64,000 nt of DNA from Pseudomonadota bacterium (lineage in GTDB: Bacteria > Pseudomonadota > Gammaproteobacteria > Steroidobacterales > Steroidobacteraceae): positions 24,720 to 88,719 of the forward strand of contig JAKAXA010000014.1 in the NCBI GenBank assembly GCA_021816775.1, given 5' to 3'. Both the position numbers and the translations under genes were made by a program. Shown one piece after another: positions 47,334 through 61,161 of the stretch; the stretch's first letter is position 1; every line of letters starts with the position of its first letter. Below the pieces are notes generated by a model. The model did no database searches. It saw nothing but the letters and a program-made list of their open reading frames with translations, and was not told the origin of the DNA.

Positions 47334-48272
47334 ATGCCCCATGCTGGCGCTATGGACGCCGACATCGGATCCGACACGGTTCGCCGCTTCCTCGTCGAGG
47401 GCCAGCCGGTGCGAGGGCACCGGGTGCGCCTCAGCGAGGCCTGGCGCGAGCTGCGCGCCAACGGGCAGTATCCGCCTGCAGTGCAGGCGCTGCTCGGGGA
47501 GGCCGTTGCCGCCGCGGTGCTGCTTGCGGCGACGCTGAAGTTTCGTGGGCGGCTGACCCTGCAGATGCAGGGCCACGGGGCGGTGAGCCTGCTCGTGGCG
47601 CAGTGCACGCACGAGTTCGGGGTGCGCGCGGTCGCGCACTACGATGAGACCCTGGCGGCGGCGATCGAGGGCGAGACGTGCGTGGGCGAGGCGTTTCGGG
47701 CGCTCGCCGGCGAGGGTGGCCGCTTCACCGTCACCATCGAGGCGGACGAGCGCGATCTGCGCTATCAGGGCATCGTGCCGCTCACCGGAGAATCGCTCGC
47801 GCAGTCTCTGGAGGCCTACTTCAGCGCCTCCGAGCAACTGCCGACCCGCGTGCAGCTGGCGGCGGACGGGGAGCGCTGCGCAGGCCTGCTGTTGCAGAAG
47901 CTGCCGCAGACCGAAGAGGGCACGGGCGTCGGTGCGCTGTGGCAGTCGGTGCGGCGGAGCATGGGGCGCCTCGGGGCCGAGGCGCTGCTGAGCCAGGGAC
48001 TCGAGGCGCTGCTCGGGACCGTGCTGCCCGAGCATGACGTGCGGGTGTTCCGCGGCACGCCGGTGACGTTCGAGTGCCGCTGCGGTGAAGGGCGGGTCAC
48101 ATCGCTCCTGCGCGCGCTCGGCCCGAATGAGGTCCGGGAGATACTCGCCGAGGAAGGCGCCGTCACGGTGACCTGCGAGTTCTGCCGCCGTCCCTATCGC
48201 TTCGATGCGCAGGCCGTCGAGGCACTGTTCACGGACAGCGGCGCGGCGGATATCTCGCCACTGATTCACTAG
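47334..48272 (+). CDS. hslO: Redox-regulated chaperone Hsp33
   Basis: A cytoplasmic holdase activated by oxidation. 312 residues: RLSEAWRELRANGQYPPAVQALLGE and LLAATLKFRGRLTLQMQGHG in the substrate domain. The C-terminal zinc switch has CRC and, 50-60 residues later, CEFC (the CxC...CxxC thiolates). Either the ATG at 47334 (close to GGGGGCGA) or the one at 47352 could be used; family alignment favours a start near DADIGSDTVRRFL. 13 bases after gatB. Confidence 0.95.
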   Translation: MPHAGAMDADIGSDTVRRFLVEGQPVRGHRVRLSEAWRELRANGQYPPAVQALLGEAVAAAVLLAATLKFRGRLTLQMQGHGAVSLLVAQCTHEFGVRAVAHYDETLAAAIEGETCVGEAFRALAGEGGRFTVTIEADERDLRYQGIVPLTGESLAQSLEAYFSASEQLPTRVQLAADGERCAGLLLQKLPQTEEGTGVGALWQSVRRSMGRLGAEALLSQGLEALLGTVLPEHDVRVFRGTPVTFECRCGEGRVTSLLRALGPNEVREILAEEGAVTVTCEFCRRPYRFDAQAVEALFTDSGAADISPLIH

Positions 48273-48503
48273 AGAGCACGCAGCCCGAGCCCGCGGGACG
48301 GGTCCCCGCTGTGGCACCGCATCGGTCGAAGCGCGGGCCTCGGGGTTGATGCCATCTTGCCGGCCTGTCGTGGCGGGCTCCACGCCCCGAGTCTCCTCGG
48401 GGCAGTCGATGCGGCCCGGCGCCTCATGCCCCCCCTCGTACGCCCCAATGCCGGGCGAATCTGCTATGCTAGGATTAAAGATATATGCAATTCTTGAACT
48501 AAA
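48273..48503. other. Intergenic region between hslO and the ArsR-type gene
   Basis: 231 bases without a gene. A perfect 7-bp hairpin CCCCGAG-TCTC-CTCGGGG occupies 48385-48402 and could be part of a terminator, but no T tract follows. The last 40 bases turn AT-rich. TGC-TATGCT (48461-48469) resembles an extended -10, and bases 48470-48500 (TTAAAGATATATGC and onward) are where an ArsR-type operator would lie. No SAH, SAM or cobalamin riboswitch pattern was recognised. Confidence 0.4.
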
Positions 48504-49415
48504 GTGTCCGAGTCACAGGAGCTGCTGATCTGGCTGCGAGCTGCCGCAGAGGCCACGCGGCTGCGGTTGCTGGCGCTGTGCGCGGAGCGCGAGCTCAGCG
48601 TCTCCGACCTGGCCGAGGTCCTCGGCCAGAGCGAGCCGCGCGTGTCGCGGCACCTGCGCATCCTGACCGAGGCCGGGCTCATCGAGCGGGTCCGCCAGGG
48701 ACAGTGGGTCCACTATCGAATGGCTCGCGCCACACCGGCCGCCGGCTTTGCGCTCGGGCTGCTGGGACAGCTCGATCGGACCGACCTGGTGCTCAGGCAG
48801 GACCGGCAGCGGGCGCGCACGCCCGGTGCCGCCGCCGGCGCCGCTCCGGCCGTCTCGAGGCTGGGGCGAGAGCTGCGAGCGGTGCTCGAGGCGGAAATGC
48901 CGCCGCGGGCGGCAGCGGTGCTGCTGGTCGGCGTAGAGCATCCGGAGTTGCTGCTGAGCGTGGTGCAGCGCGCGGCGCAGTGCACGGCGATCGCGCAGTC
49001 GCGCCGCGCGGCGCAGGCGATCCGGGCCATGCTCGAGCGCGAGCAGCTCACCTGCCGCATCGTGCTCGCCGCCGGCGCACAGCCATTGACGGAGCGGGAA
49101 CCGCAGCGCCTCGGCGGGCCGTTCGAGGCAGTGGTGATTGACCGCCTTGCGCACAGCGGCAGCGCCGAGCCGGCACTGCTCGCGGCAGCGCGCGCGGCGC
49201 TTGCGGCCGCAGGCCGGCTGTGGCTGTTCGAGCGCTACGAGGCCGGCGCCAGCGAGCGTGTCGTCGAGCACCCAATCGCGCGCCTGCGGCGCCGGCTCGC
49301 CGAGGCGGGCCTCGCGTGCCAGAGAATCCGCCCCATCGAGGCCGATGGCCGGCACGTGCTGGCCGCATCCGCCGTGCCGATGGCCGGCGGCCTGTCCATG
49401 AGCCGCGCCGGCTGA
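48504..49415 (+). CDS. ArsR-family regulator fused to a degenerate methyltransferase-like domain
   Basis: 303 residues with a GTG start. Residues about 5-85 are an ArsR winged helix ([44 protein letters not shown], then [16 protein letters not shown]). The usual metal-site cysteines are absent. The C-terminal 190 residues resemble a Rossmann methyltransferase ([51 protein letters not shown]), but the glycine-rich SAM loop is lost, so it is more likely a sensor than an enzyme. Next to metF-metH, it is probably a SAM- or SAH-responsive regulator of the methionine cycle, comparable to SahR-type proteins; that role is inferred. Confidence 0.8.
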   Translation: MSESQELLIWLRAAAEATRLRLLALCAERELSVSDLAEVLGQSEPRVSRHLRILTEAGLIERVRQGQWVHYRMARATPAAGFALGLLGQLDRTDLVLRQDRQRARTPGAAAGAAPAVSRLGRELRAVLEAEMPPRAAAVLLVGVEHPELLLSVVQRAAQCTAIAQSRRAAQAIRAMLEREQLTCRIVLAAGAQPLTEREPQRLGGPFEAVVIDRLAHSGSAEPALLAAARAALAAAGRLWLFERYEAGASERVVEHPIARLRRRLAEAGLACQRIRPIEADGRHVLAASAVPMAGGLSMSRAG

Positions 49416-49457
49416 GGTGCGCGCACGAGCCGCGGCCGCGCGCCGCGCATGCCATAG

Positions 49458-54166
<4,709 letters not shown>

Positions 54167-54188
54167 GCCCGCTGCCGGGGGCGGGCGG

Positions 54189-54983
54189 TCAGCTGCCGCG
54201 GGATACCTGGCGCAGCTCGAGGTCGCTGAACACGCTCAGCAGCATGGCGGTGTAGAAGATGAGTCCCATCGCGCCGACGGCCAGCACCACGGCCGCCATC
54301 ACCGCGTGCGCGGCGGCCGCGGCGCGCCCCGCGTTGGGCAGTATCATGGCCACGATGACCGCCGTGAACAGGTAGACGGCGAGGATGATGCAGAAGCCGA
54401 TAAGGTAAAGCAGCGCGGTCCGCCACCAGTTCCCCTGGATCAGGCGCAGGCTGTAGAGGAGGCTCTGCAGCACCCCTTTGCGGGTGAGCATGCGGGCGGG
54501 CAGGGCCAGTGAGAGCGCGACCGAAATATAGATCGCCGGCAACAGCATCAGCCCGAAGCCGACGGAGCGGTACGGCTCGATGAGCGTCAGGGGCGGGGCG
54601 ATCAGCACCAGCATCAGCGCGCTGCCGATCAGGCAGATCGCCGCGATCGCCGGGGCCTGCTTCAGGGCGTCGAGCAGGTCCGTCGCTGCGGGCGGCCGGC
54701 CGGCCGCCACGGCCGACTGGCGCAGCAGCATCGCCATCCACAGGATGACGAACAGCAGCGAGCCGACGGTGTACAGGGTGACCCACACCGGGTCGTTCAA
54801 GTCGCTCGGCGCGGGGTACTTGCCGCGCGAGAGGTCATAGAGGGTGGAGAGCTGGCCGAAGAGAATGGCCATCGAGGCGTACGGCAGGCACTTCGGCGCC
54901 GTGACGCGGAAGATCTTCAGGCTCGCATCGAGCAATTCCGCGAGGGTGCGCGGGCGTGCGGGAGGATAAAGTGTAATGGCCAT
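54189..54983 (-). CDS. Multi-pass membrane protein of unknown function
   Basis: 264 residues and not recognised by name. It begins ITLYPPARPRTLAELLDASLKIFR, a start seen in several proteobacterial membrane proteins. About five to six long hydrophobic helices follow (around residues 65-88, 112-132, 140-162, 190-212 and 225-250), with an NWWRTALLYLIGF turn. The pattern resembles the glycerophosphodiesterase-type membrane domain of unknown function. A TATGAT box (54990-54995, minus) only a few bases before the ATG suggests a near-leaderless mRNA. It converges on metH and is divergent from prmC. Confidence 0.65.
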   Translation of the reverse strand: MAITLYPPARPRTLAELLDASLKIFRVTAPKCLPYASMAILFGQLSTLYDLSRGKYPAPSDLNDPVWVTLYTVGSLLFVILWMAMLLRQSAVAAGRPPAATDLLDALKQAPAIAAICLIGSALMLVLIAPPLTLIEPYRSVGFGLMLLPAIYISVALSLALPARMLTRKGVLQSLLYSLRLIQGNWWRTALLYLIGFCIILAVYLFTAVIVAMILPNAGRAAAAAHAVMAAVVLAVGAMGLIFYTAMLLSVFSDLELRQVSRGS

Positions 54984-55003
54984 CGGCCAATCATAACTGT
55001 GTC

Positions 55004-55885
55004 ATGACGCGAATCGCCATTGAGTCCGCCACGGCAACGGTCGGCGAGTTGCTCGCCGGGGGCGTGCGGCGCCTGCGCGAGGCCCTCGGGGGCGATGCGA
55101 ACGGCACCCCGGAGCTCGACGCCGAGCTGCTGCTCGCCGCGGCGCTGCGCGCCCCCCGCGCGCGGCTGCGTTCGCATCCCGAGCAGCGCCCGGCCGCCGA
55201 TGCCGCACGGCGCTTCGGGGAGCTGATCGAGCGGCGCGCCGCGGGTGAGCCGGTCGCCTATCTGCTCGGTCGCAAAGGGTTCTGGACGCTCGATCTGGCC
55301 GTGAGTCCAGCCGTTCTGGTGCCGCGCCCCGAGACCGAACTGCTGATCGAGCGCGCCCTCGCGCTCGGGCCCGGGGCACACGGGCGGGCGGCGGACCTCG
55401 GCACCGGTTCCGGCGCGATCGCGCTCGCGCTCGCATCCGAGCGCCCGGGCTGGCAGATCGTGGCCACCGATGTATCGGCGCAGGCGCTTCAGGTCGCTCG
55501 CGAGAACGCTGCGGCGGCGGGCCTCGCCCGCATCGATTTCCGGCAGGGCAGCTGGTGTGAGGCGCTCCCGGCCGGGCCATTCGATTTGCTGGTGAGCAAC
55601 CCGCCGTACATCGCCGCGCAAGACCCGGCGCTCGAGGCGCTCGGCCACGAGCCGCGGCTCGCCTTGACCGCCGGGCCCGACGCTCTGGCGTGCCTGCGCG
55701 AGATCATTCATTGCGCGCCCCGGCACCTGGCGCCCGGAGGCTGGCTGCTGCTCGAGCACGGCGCGGCGCAGGGGCCGTCGGTCGCGGGCGAGCTTGTGCA
55801 GCGCGGCTTTGTTACAGTGCGCACGCACCTCGATCTGGCGGGGCGCGAGCGCATGACGGAGGGCCAATGGCCGGCAATTCGCTGA
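55004..55885 (+). CDS. prmC: Release factor glutamine N5-methyltransferase
   Basis: Methylates the Gln of the GGQ motif in release factors RF1 and RF2. 293 residues with an N-terminal helical domain (ELDAELLLAAALRAPRARL, FGELIERRAAGEPVAYLLGRKGFW), VLVPRPETELLIERAL, SAM loop AADLGTGSGAIALAL and catalytic LLVSNPPYIAAQD. Its target gene prfA is 1.3 kb away but on the other strand. The stop overlaps the start of the cyclophilin gene by 19 bases. Confidence 0.95.
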   Translation: MTRIAIESATATVGELLAGGVRRLREALGGDANGTPELDAELLLAAALRAPRARLRSHPEQRPAADAARRFGELIERRAAGEPVAYLLGRKGFWTLDLAVSPAVLVPRPETELLIERALALGPGAHGRAADLGTGSGAIALALASERPGWQIVATDVSAQALQVARENAAAAGLARIDFRQGSWCEALPAGPFDLLVSNPPYIAAQDPALEALGHEPRLALTAGPDALACLREIIHCAPRHLAPGGWLLLEHGAAQGPSVAGELVQRGFVTVRTHLDLAGRERMTEGQWPAIR

Positions 55886-56370
55886 TTCGATTCGAGACCT
55901 CCCACGGCGGCTTCACGGTGGAGCTGTACCCCGAGGAGGCGCCGGTGACCGTGGAGAATTTTCTCGCCTACGTGGACGATGAATTCTTCGACGGCACGAT
56001 CTTTCATCGCATCGTGCCGGGATTCGTGATCCAGGGCGGCGGGTTCGATGCGGAATTTCGCAGCAAGACGACGCGCGAGCCCATCCGCAATGAGGCGAAG
56101 AACGGCCTGAAGAACCTGCGCGGGACTCTGTCCATGGCCCGCACCAGCGCCATCGACAGCGCCACCTCGCAGTTCTTCGTCAACCTCGCCGACAACGCCT
56201 TCCTCGATCACAGCTCGCGGGACTTCGGCTATGCGGTCTTCGGCCGGGTGACCGAGGGGATGGACACGATCGACGCCATCGCGCGCGTGGCCACCGGGCG
56301 GCGCAAGGGCTACCAGGATGCGCCCATGGAGGATGTGCTGATCGTATCGGCGCGGCGCGTCAGCGGCTGA
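55867..56370 (+). CDS. Cyclophilin-type peptidyl-prolyl cis-trans isomerase
   Basis: A 167-residue cytoplasmic cyclophilin (no signal peptide), like PpiB. The ATG at 55867 is inside the end of prmC and has ribosome site GGAGG. Signature motifs: IRFETSHGGFTVELYPEEAPVTVENF, FHRIVPGFVIQGGGF (catalytic Arg), SMARTSAIDSATSQFFVNL and YAVFGRVTEGMDTIDAI. Confidence 0.95.
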   Translation: MAGNSLIRFETSHGGFTVELYPEEAPVTVENFLAYVDDEFFDGTIFHRIVPGFVIQGGGFDAEFRSKTTREPIRNEAKNGLKNLRGTLSMARTSAIDSATSQFFVNLADNAFLDHSSRDFGYAVFGRVTEGMDTIDAIARVATGRRKGYQDAPMEDVLIVSARRVSG

Positions 56371-56444
56371 GCGCGCGGGCCTCGGTCGGATCGGGCCGTA
56401 CCCGCCCGCCGTTCGAGCGATTGGGGTTCAGGCGAGACTCGGGC

Positions 56445-57176
56445 ATGCGCAGGCAGGGGTTCGGACCGTGGTTGCGCCGCACGCTGCTGAAGGCGGCGCT
56501 GGCGTGGGTCGTGCTCACAGCGCTACCGGTGCTGGTGCTGCGCTGGGTGCCGCCGCTCACCAGCGCGTTCATGGTGGAGGCGAAGTGGCGCGCGCTGCGC
56601 GCCGGGGAGCGCCTCTACCGCACCGACTATCACTGGGTGCCCTATGGGCGCATCTCCCCGCAGGCCGGCATCGCCGCGGTCGCCTCCGAGGATCAGACCT
56701 TTCCGTTCAATCACGGCTTCGATTTTCACGCCATCGACGACGCCATCCGGACCGCCGAGCGCGGCGGCCGGCTGCGCGGGGCCAGCACCATCACGCAGCA
56801 GGTGGCGAAGAATCTGTTCCTGTGGGGTGGGCGCAGCTGGATCCGCAAGGGCATCGAGGCGTACCTCACCGTGCTGATCGATGTGCTGTGGCCCAAGCAG
56901 CGGGTGCTCGAGATGTACCTCAACATCGCGCAGTTCGGCCACGGCATCTTCGGCGTGCAGGCCGCCGCCGAGCGCTTCTTCCACGAGCCGGCCGCGCGGC
57001 TCACCGCCGCGCAGGCGGCGCTGCTTGCGGCGGTGCTGCCCGATCCGGTGCACTGGCACGTGGCGAGCCCCTCGCCCTTCGTGCGCTGGCGCCAGCAGTG
57101 GCTGCTGCACCAGATGCGCGATCTCGGCGGACCGGCGTATCTCGAGGCGCGCGCGCCGCCGCGCCCGGGGCGCTGA
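56445..57176 (+). CDS. mtgA: Monofunctional peptidoglycan glycosyltransferase
   Basis: A GT51 enzyme polymerising lipid II into glycan strands, without a transpeptidase domain. The ATG at 56445 gives 243 residues; a TTG at 56421 is possible. One N-terminal helix (TLLKAALAWVVLTALPVLVL), then the catalytic Glu region VASEDQTFPFNHGFDF, GASTITQQVAKNLFLW, KQRVLEMYLNIAQFGHGIFG and TAAQAALLAAVLPDP. Confidence 0.94.
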   Translation: MRRQGFGPWLRRTLLKAALAWVVLTALPVLVLRWVPPLTSAFMVEAKWRALRAGERLYRTDYHWVPYGRISPQAGIAAVASEDQTFPFNHGFDFHAIDDAIRTAERGGRLRGASTITQQVAKNLFLWGGRSWIRKGIEAYLTVLIDVLWPKQRVLEMYLNIAQFGHGIFGVQAAAERFFHEPAARLTAAQAALLAAVLPDPVHWHVASPSPFVRWRQQWLLHQMRDLGGPAYLEARAPPRPGR

Positions 57177-57188
57177 AGACGTCCTTCC

Positions 57189-58271
57189 TCAAGCCTCGAT
57201 CTCGGCGAGCAGTTCGGCCTGATGCTCGTGCGCGAGCGCATCGAGCAGCTCGTCGAGCTCCCCGTTCATGATCTGCGGCAGCTTGTAGAGCGTCAGGTTG
57301 ATGCGGTGGTCGGTGACGCGGCCCTGCGGAAAGTTGTAGGTGCGGATGCGCTCTGAGCGGTCTCCGCTGCCGACCTGCAGGCGGCGCGACTGAGCCTGGG
57401 CGCTGGTCTGTTTCTCCTGCTCGGCGGCGAGCAGTCGCGCCTGCAGCAGCGAGAGGGCGCGCGAGCGGTTCTTGTGCTGCGAGCGCTCGTCCTGACATTC
57501 CACCACGATCCCGCTCGGCAGATGGGTGATGCGCACGGCCGAGTCGGTCTTGTTCACGTGCTGACCGCCGGCGCCGGAGGAGCGGTAGGTGTCGATGCGC
57601 AGGTCCGCCGGATTGATCTGGATGCTGGCGATCTCATCGAGCTCGGGCAGGATCGCCACCGTGCAGGCCGAGGTGTGGATGCGCCCCTGCGCCTCGGTGG
57701 CCGGCACGCGCTGAACGCGATGGGCGCCGGATTCGAACTTCAGGCGCGAGAAGGCGCCCCGGCCGGCGATGCGGCTGATGATCTCCTTGTAGCCGCCATG
57801 CTCGCCGGGACTCTCGCTCAACACCTCCACGGTGAAGCCCTTGGACTCGGCGTAGCGCGCGTACATGCGCAAGAGGTCCCCGGCGAACAGCGCCGCCTCA
57901 TCCCCGCCGGTGCCGGCGCGGATCTCGAGAAAGAGGTTCTTCTCGTCCCGCGGGTCCTGCGGCAGCAGCAGCGCGTTCAGACCCTCCTCGGACGCCGCGA
58001 TCGCCGCCTCGACCCGGCCCTGCTCCTCCGCCCCAAGGGCGCGCATGCCCGGATCGGCATCACCGAGCATCTCGCGCGCGGCCGCGAGGTCGCGCTCGAG
58101 GGCGCGGTAGGCGCCGAGGCGCTCGGCCAGCGGCTGCAGCCGGGCATATTCGACCGACAGCTCGCGGAACTGCGCCGAGCCGCCGTCGAGGCCGGGCGAG
58201 GCCAGCAGCCGTCCCACCTCTTCGAAACGGTCGTAGAGCTTCTCGAGCCGCTGGCGGATGGAGTCCTTCAT
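57189..58271 (-). CDS. prfA: Peptide chain release factor 1
   Basis: Recognises UAA and UAG and releases the finished peptide. 360 residues from the ATG at 58271: [39 protein letters not shown], the PAT stop-codon motif in [15 protein letters not shown], the catalytic GGQ in [19 protein letters not shown], and [18 protein letters not shown]. Divergent from lolB, convergent with mtgA. In many gammaproteobacteria prfA is directly followed by prmC; here the pair is split and inverted. Confidence 0.97.
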   Translation of the reverse strand: MKDSIRQRLEKLYDRFEEVGRLLASPGLDGGSAQFRELSVEYARLQPLAERLGAYRALERDLAAAREMLGDADPGMRALGAEEQGRVEAAIAASEEGLNALLLPQDPRDEKNLFLEIRAGTGGDEAALFAGDLLRMYARYAESKGFTVEVLSESPGEHGGYKEIISRIAGRGAFSRLKFESGAHRVQRVPATEAQGRIHTSACTVAILPELDEIASIQINPADLRIDTYRSSGAGGQHVNKTDSAVRITHLPSGIVVECQDERSQHKNRSRALSLLQARLLAAEQEKQTSAQAQSRRLQVGSGDRSERIRTYNFPQGRVTDHRINLTLYKLPQIMNGELDELLDALAHEHQAELLAEIEA

Positions 58272-58374
58272 GGTCGTCGATCGTACGGGGCGCGGCATTC
58301 TCCGGGATCGAGGCGCACGCGACAAGGCGGCGGCGGTGCGGGCGGACTGGCCGGCTGCGATATAGTGCGCCCCC

Positions 58375-58998
58375 ATGTCATCGAATGCTTTCTCCGCGGG
58401 CCGTCCGCGGCGCGCGCTCGCGGCCTTCGCCGTGCTCGCCGCGCTCGCGCTCAGCGCCTGCCAGACCGTGCCGGTGCCGCCTGCGCCCGTCACGGCCTGG
58501 AACGTCAGGCGCCCGATACTGCAGGCACTCGAGCGCTTTCAGCTCAACGGCCGGGTCGCCGTGGCGGTCGGCCGACAGGGCTTCAACGCCGATATCCGCT
58601 GGGCGCAGAACGGGGCGCGCACGCGGATGACCCTGAGCGGGCCGTTCGGGGCCGGCGCGACCCAGGTGAGCGATGCCGGCGGGGAGCTCAGCGTGATTAC
58701 CTCGCGGGGGCAGCACCTCGGCAATGCCGCGGCGCGCACCGTGCTCGAGCGGCAGCTCGGTTTCGACCCGCCGCTCGCGAGTCTGCGCTACTGGATACTC
58801 GGAGTGCCCGATCCGGCTCTGCCGGCGAGCTTCAAGGTGGACGCGACGCAGCGGCTCTCGCGCCTCGAGCAGGCGGGCTGGTCGATCGACTACCGCGCGT
58901 ACAGCCCGGTGGGGGCCGAGTGGCTGCCGAGGCTGCTGTCGGTGCGCCGCGCCGGAGTGCGGTTGCGGATGGTGGTGGATGCATGGCATCTGCAGTGA
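58375..58998 (+). CDS. lolB: Outer-membrane lipoprotein insertion protein LolB
   Basis: Takes lipoproteins from LolA and places them in the outer membrane; itself a lipoprotein. 207 residues with lipobox LSAC after [34 protein letters not shown] and [20 protein letters not shown], then YPGW-like [16 protein letters not shown], follow the family. TATAGT (58361-58366) lies 8 bases before the ATG, suggesting a near-leaderless mRNA. The stop overlaps ispE by 16 bases. It serves RlpA and other lipoproteins. Confidence 0.93.
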   Translation: MSSNAFSAGRPRRALAAFAVLAALALSACQTVPVPPAPVTAWNVRRPILQALERFQLNGRVAVAVGRQGFNADIRWAQNGARTRMTLSGPFGAGATQVSDAGGELSVITSRGQHLGNAAARTVLERQLGFDPPLASLRYWILGVPDPALPASFKVDATQRLSRLEQAGWSIDYRAYSPVGAEWLPRLLSVRRAGVRLRMVVDAWHLQ

Positions 58999-59846
58999 GC
59001 ACGCGCGAGAGCCTCTGGCCGGCGCCCGCCAAGCTCAATCTCTTTCTGCACGTGACTGGCCGCCGCCCGGACGGTTATCACGAGCTGCAGACGCTTTTTC
59101 AGCTCATCGATCTGTGCGACACGGTGGCGATCGAGGTGCGCGCGGACGGACGAATCGAGCGCAGTGCGGGTCCGGCGGAAATCGCTGCCGACGAAGATCT
59201 GAGCGTGCGCGCCGCGCGGGCGCTGCAGAGGGCCGCCGGCGCCCGGCTCGGTGCCTCGATCCGCCTCATCAAGCGGATTCCGATCGGCGGGGGTTTGGGT
59301 GGCGGCAGCACCGATGCGGCCACGGCGCTGCTTGCGCTGAACCGGCTCTGGGGCTGCGGGTTGCCCCCGGATGAGCTTGCCGAGCTTGGGCTGCCGCTAG
59401 GAGCGGATGTGCCTGTATTCGTTAGAGGTTTTTCCGCGTGGGCGGAAGGGGTCGGGGAACGGCTCGAGCCGGTCACGCTGCCGGAGCGTTGGTATGTCAT
59501 CATCCGGCCGGCCGTCAGCGTGTCGACGCGCGAGGTGTTCCAGAGCCCTGAATTGACACGAAATTCCCCCCTCATCACAATACGCGCCTTTTTCGAGTCG
59601 GGCGGGCGCAATGACTGCGAGCCGGTGGTGCGCGCAAAATGGCCCGAGGTCGCCGAGGCGCTCGATTGGCTGGGGCGCCACGCGCCGGCGCGGCTGACCG
59701 GGACCGGCTCGTGTATTTTCGCATCTGTGGCCAGTCCCGGTGAGGCGGAGCGCATCGCGGCGCGTGTTCCGGACAAGTGGCGGAGTTTTGTCGCGCGGGG
59801 CCTGAACGTTTCCCCGCTGCATGCGCTTCTGTCAAAGCCGGTGTGA
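58983..59846 (+). CDS. ispE: 4-diphosphocytidyl-2-C-methyl-D-erythritol kinase
   Basis: A GHMP-family kinase in the MEP isoprenoid pathway. 287 residues from the ATG at 58983, which lies inside the end of lolB. PAPAKLNLFLHVTGRRPDGYHELQTLF, the ATP loop KRIPIGGGLGGGSTDAATAL, LGADVPVFVRGFSAWAEGVGE and LTGTGSCIFA are diagnostic. lolB-ispE-tRNA-Gln-prs is a typical gammaproteobacterial order. Confidence 0.96.
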   Translation: MASAVSTRESLWPAPAKLNLFLHVTGRRPDGYHELQTLFQLIDLCDTVAIEVRADGRIERSAGPAEIAADEDLSVRAARALQRAAGARLGASIRLIKRIPIGGGLGGGSTDAATALLALNRLWGCGLPPDELAELGLPLGADVPVFVRGFSAWAEGVGERLEPVTLPERWYVIIRPAVSVSTREVFQSPELTRNSPLITIRAFFESGGRNDCEPVVRAKWPEVAEALDWLGRHAPARLTGTGSCIFASVASPGEAERIAARVPDKWRSFVARGLNVSPLHALLSKPV

Positions 59847-59913
59847 CTGCAGCGCCGCTCGAGCGGCGCGCGCGCCGCGGCGCGGCGAACGGGAGTGGAG
59901 GTTTTTGCGGTGC

Positions 59914-59988
59914 TGGGGTGTCGCCAAGTGGTAAGGCAGCGGGTTTTGATCCCGCCATTCGGAGGTTCGAATCCTTCCACCCCAGCCA
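59914..59988 (+). tRNA. tRNA-Gln (anticodon TTG)
   Basis: A complete 75-base cloverleaf with an encoded CCA. The acceptor stem is TGGGGTG with CACCCCA, the anticodon arm GCGGG-TTTTGAT-CCCGC has TTG as anticodon, and the T arm is GGAGG-TTCGAAT-CCTTC. It reads CAA and, with wobble, CAG. It lies between ispE and prs, as in many gammaproteobacteria. gatCAB in this window could serve it if GlnRS is missing. Confidence 0.97.
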
Positions 59989-60000
59989 GATCGTTGTGGA

Positions 60001-60016
60001 CGGCGGTGAGCCGCCG
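60001..60016 (+). terminator. Hairpin after tRNA-Gln
   Basis: CGGCGG-TGAG-CCGCCG, a perfect 6-bp stem 12 bases after the tRNA. It may mark tRNA processing or weak termination. No T tract follows, so it is not a standard intrinsic terminator. Confidence 0.25.
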
Positions 60017-60047
60017 CGCGGTAACCTGTGGCTGATGTAGTGTATTC

Positions 60048-61004
60048 ATGAGTACGAGCGATTTGCTGGCCTTGTTCGCCGGCAATGCCAATCCGGGGCT
60101 CGCAACCGACATCGCGCGCCATCTGCAGACGCGCCTCGGACGGGCGTACGTCGGCCGCTTCAGCGACGGCGAGATCAACGTCGAGCTGATGGACAACGTG
60201 CGCGGCCGCGATGTGTTCATCTTGCAGCCGACCTGTCCGCCGACCAACGATACGCTGATGGAACTGCTGGTGATGGTGGATGCCTGCCGGCGCGCCTCGG
60301 TGGCCCGCATCACCGCAGTGGTGCCGTACTTCGGCTACTCGCGTCAGGATCGCAGGCCGCGCGCCACACGCTCGGCGATCAGCGCGCGCCTGGTGGCCAA
60401 CATGCTGTCGATCGCCGGGGTGAACCGGCTGCTCACCGTCGATCTGCACGCCGATCAGATCCAGGGATTCTTCGACATCCCGGTCGACAATGTGTATGCC
60501 TCGCCGGTATTGCTCGGGGATGCCTGGAAGCAGGCGTACCGCAACGTGGTGATCGTCTCGCCGGACGTCGGGGGTGTGGTGCGCGCGCGCGCCTTCGCCA
60601 AGCGGCTCGACGATGCGGATCTGGCCATCATCGACAAGCGCCGGCCGCGCCCGAACGAGTCGAAGGTGATGAATATCATCGGCGACATCCGCGGCAAGGT
60701 GTGCCTGCTGGTCGATGACATGATCGATACGGCCGGCACGCTGTGCCACGCAGCCCAGGCGCTGAAGGACGAAGGCGCGGAGAAAGTGATCGCCTACATC
60801 ACGCACCCGATCCTCTCCGGGGAGGCGGTGAGCCGCATTTCGGCCTCGGTGCTCGATGAGCTGGTGGTGACCGATACCATTCCGCTGTCGGAGACGGCGC
60901 GCGCCTGCAAGCGCATCCGCCAGCTGTCGGTGGCGGCGCTGCTCGCCGAGACGATTCGCCGCATCCGCGACGAGGAGTCGGTGAGCTCGCTGTATGTCGA
61001 TTGA
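60048..61004 (+). CDS. prs: Ribose-phosphate pyrophosphokinase
   Basis: Makes PRPP from ribose-5-phosphate and ATP for nucleotide, His and Trp synthesis. 318 residues: [55 protein letters not shown] (ATP), [32 protein letters not shown], and the PRPP loop [18 protein letters not shown]. Confidence 0.97.
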   Translation: MSTSDLLALFAGNANPGLATDIARHLQTRLGRAYVGRFSDGEINVELMDNVRGRDVFILQPTCPPTNDTLMELLVMVDACRRASVARITAVVPYFGYSRQDRRPRATRSAISARLVANMLSIAGVNRLLTVDLHADQIQGFFDIPVDNVYASPVLLGDAWKQAYRNVVIVSPDVGGVVRARAFAKRLDDADLAIIDKRRPRPNESKVMNIIGDIRGKVCLLVDDMIDTAGTLCHAAQALKDEGAEKVIAYITHPILSGEAVSRISASVLDELVVTDTIPLSETARACKRIRQLSVAALLAETIRRIRDEESVSSLYVD

Positions 61005-61028
61005 GTGCGCCGCGCAATGGGCCGTGCC

Positions 61029-61051
61029 CGGGACACCCTGACTGTGTCCCG
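61029..61051 (+). terminator. Strong hairpin between prs and rplY
   Basis: CGGGACAC-CCTGACT-GTGTCCCG, a perfect 8-bp stem beginning 25 bases after the prs stop and 110 bases before rplY. No T tract follows. It could be a terminator or attenuator for prs, or a regulatory leader structure for ribosomal protein L25. Confidence 0.4.
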
Positions 61052-61161
61052 TCGACGAGGGCCAGATTGCGAGGCACCCGCGAGGTTCTGATCGAGTTCC
61101 TGGTGTGCTGCGGCCTGGTCGCGGGTCACGGCACGTTGTCATCGTAGATCTGGAGAACATC

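Noticed and set aside
48385..48402. Intrinsic terminator after hslO
   Set aside because: The 7-bp hairpin is perfect but has no T tract and lies 113 bases after the stop; kept only as a note in the intergenic entry.
48273..49457. Possible SAH or cobalamin riboswitch before metF-metH
   Set aside because: I looked for the conserved SAH riboswitch core and B12-box in 48273-48503 and 49416-49457 and saw neither; control more likely runs through the ArsR-type protein.
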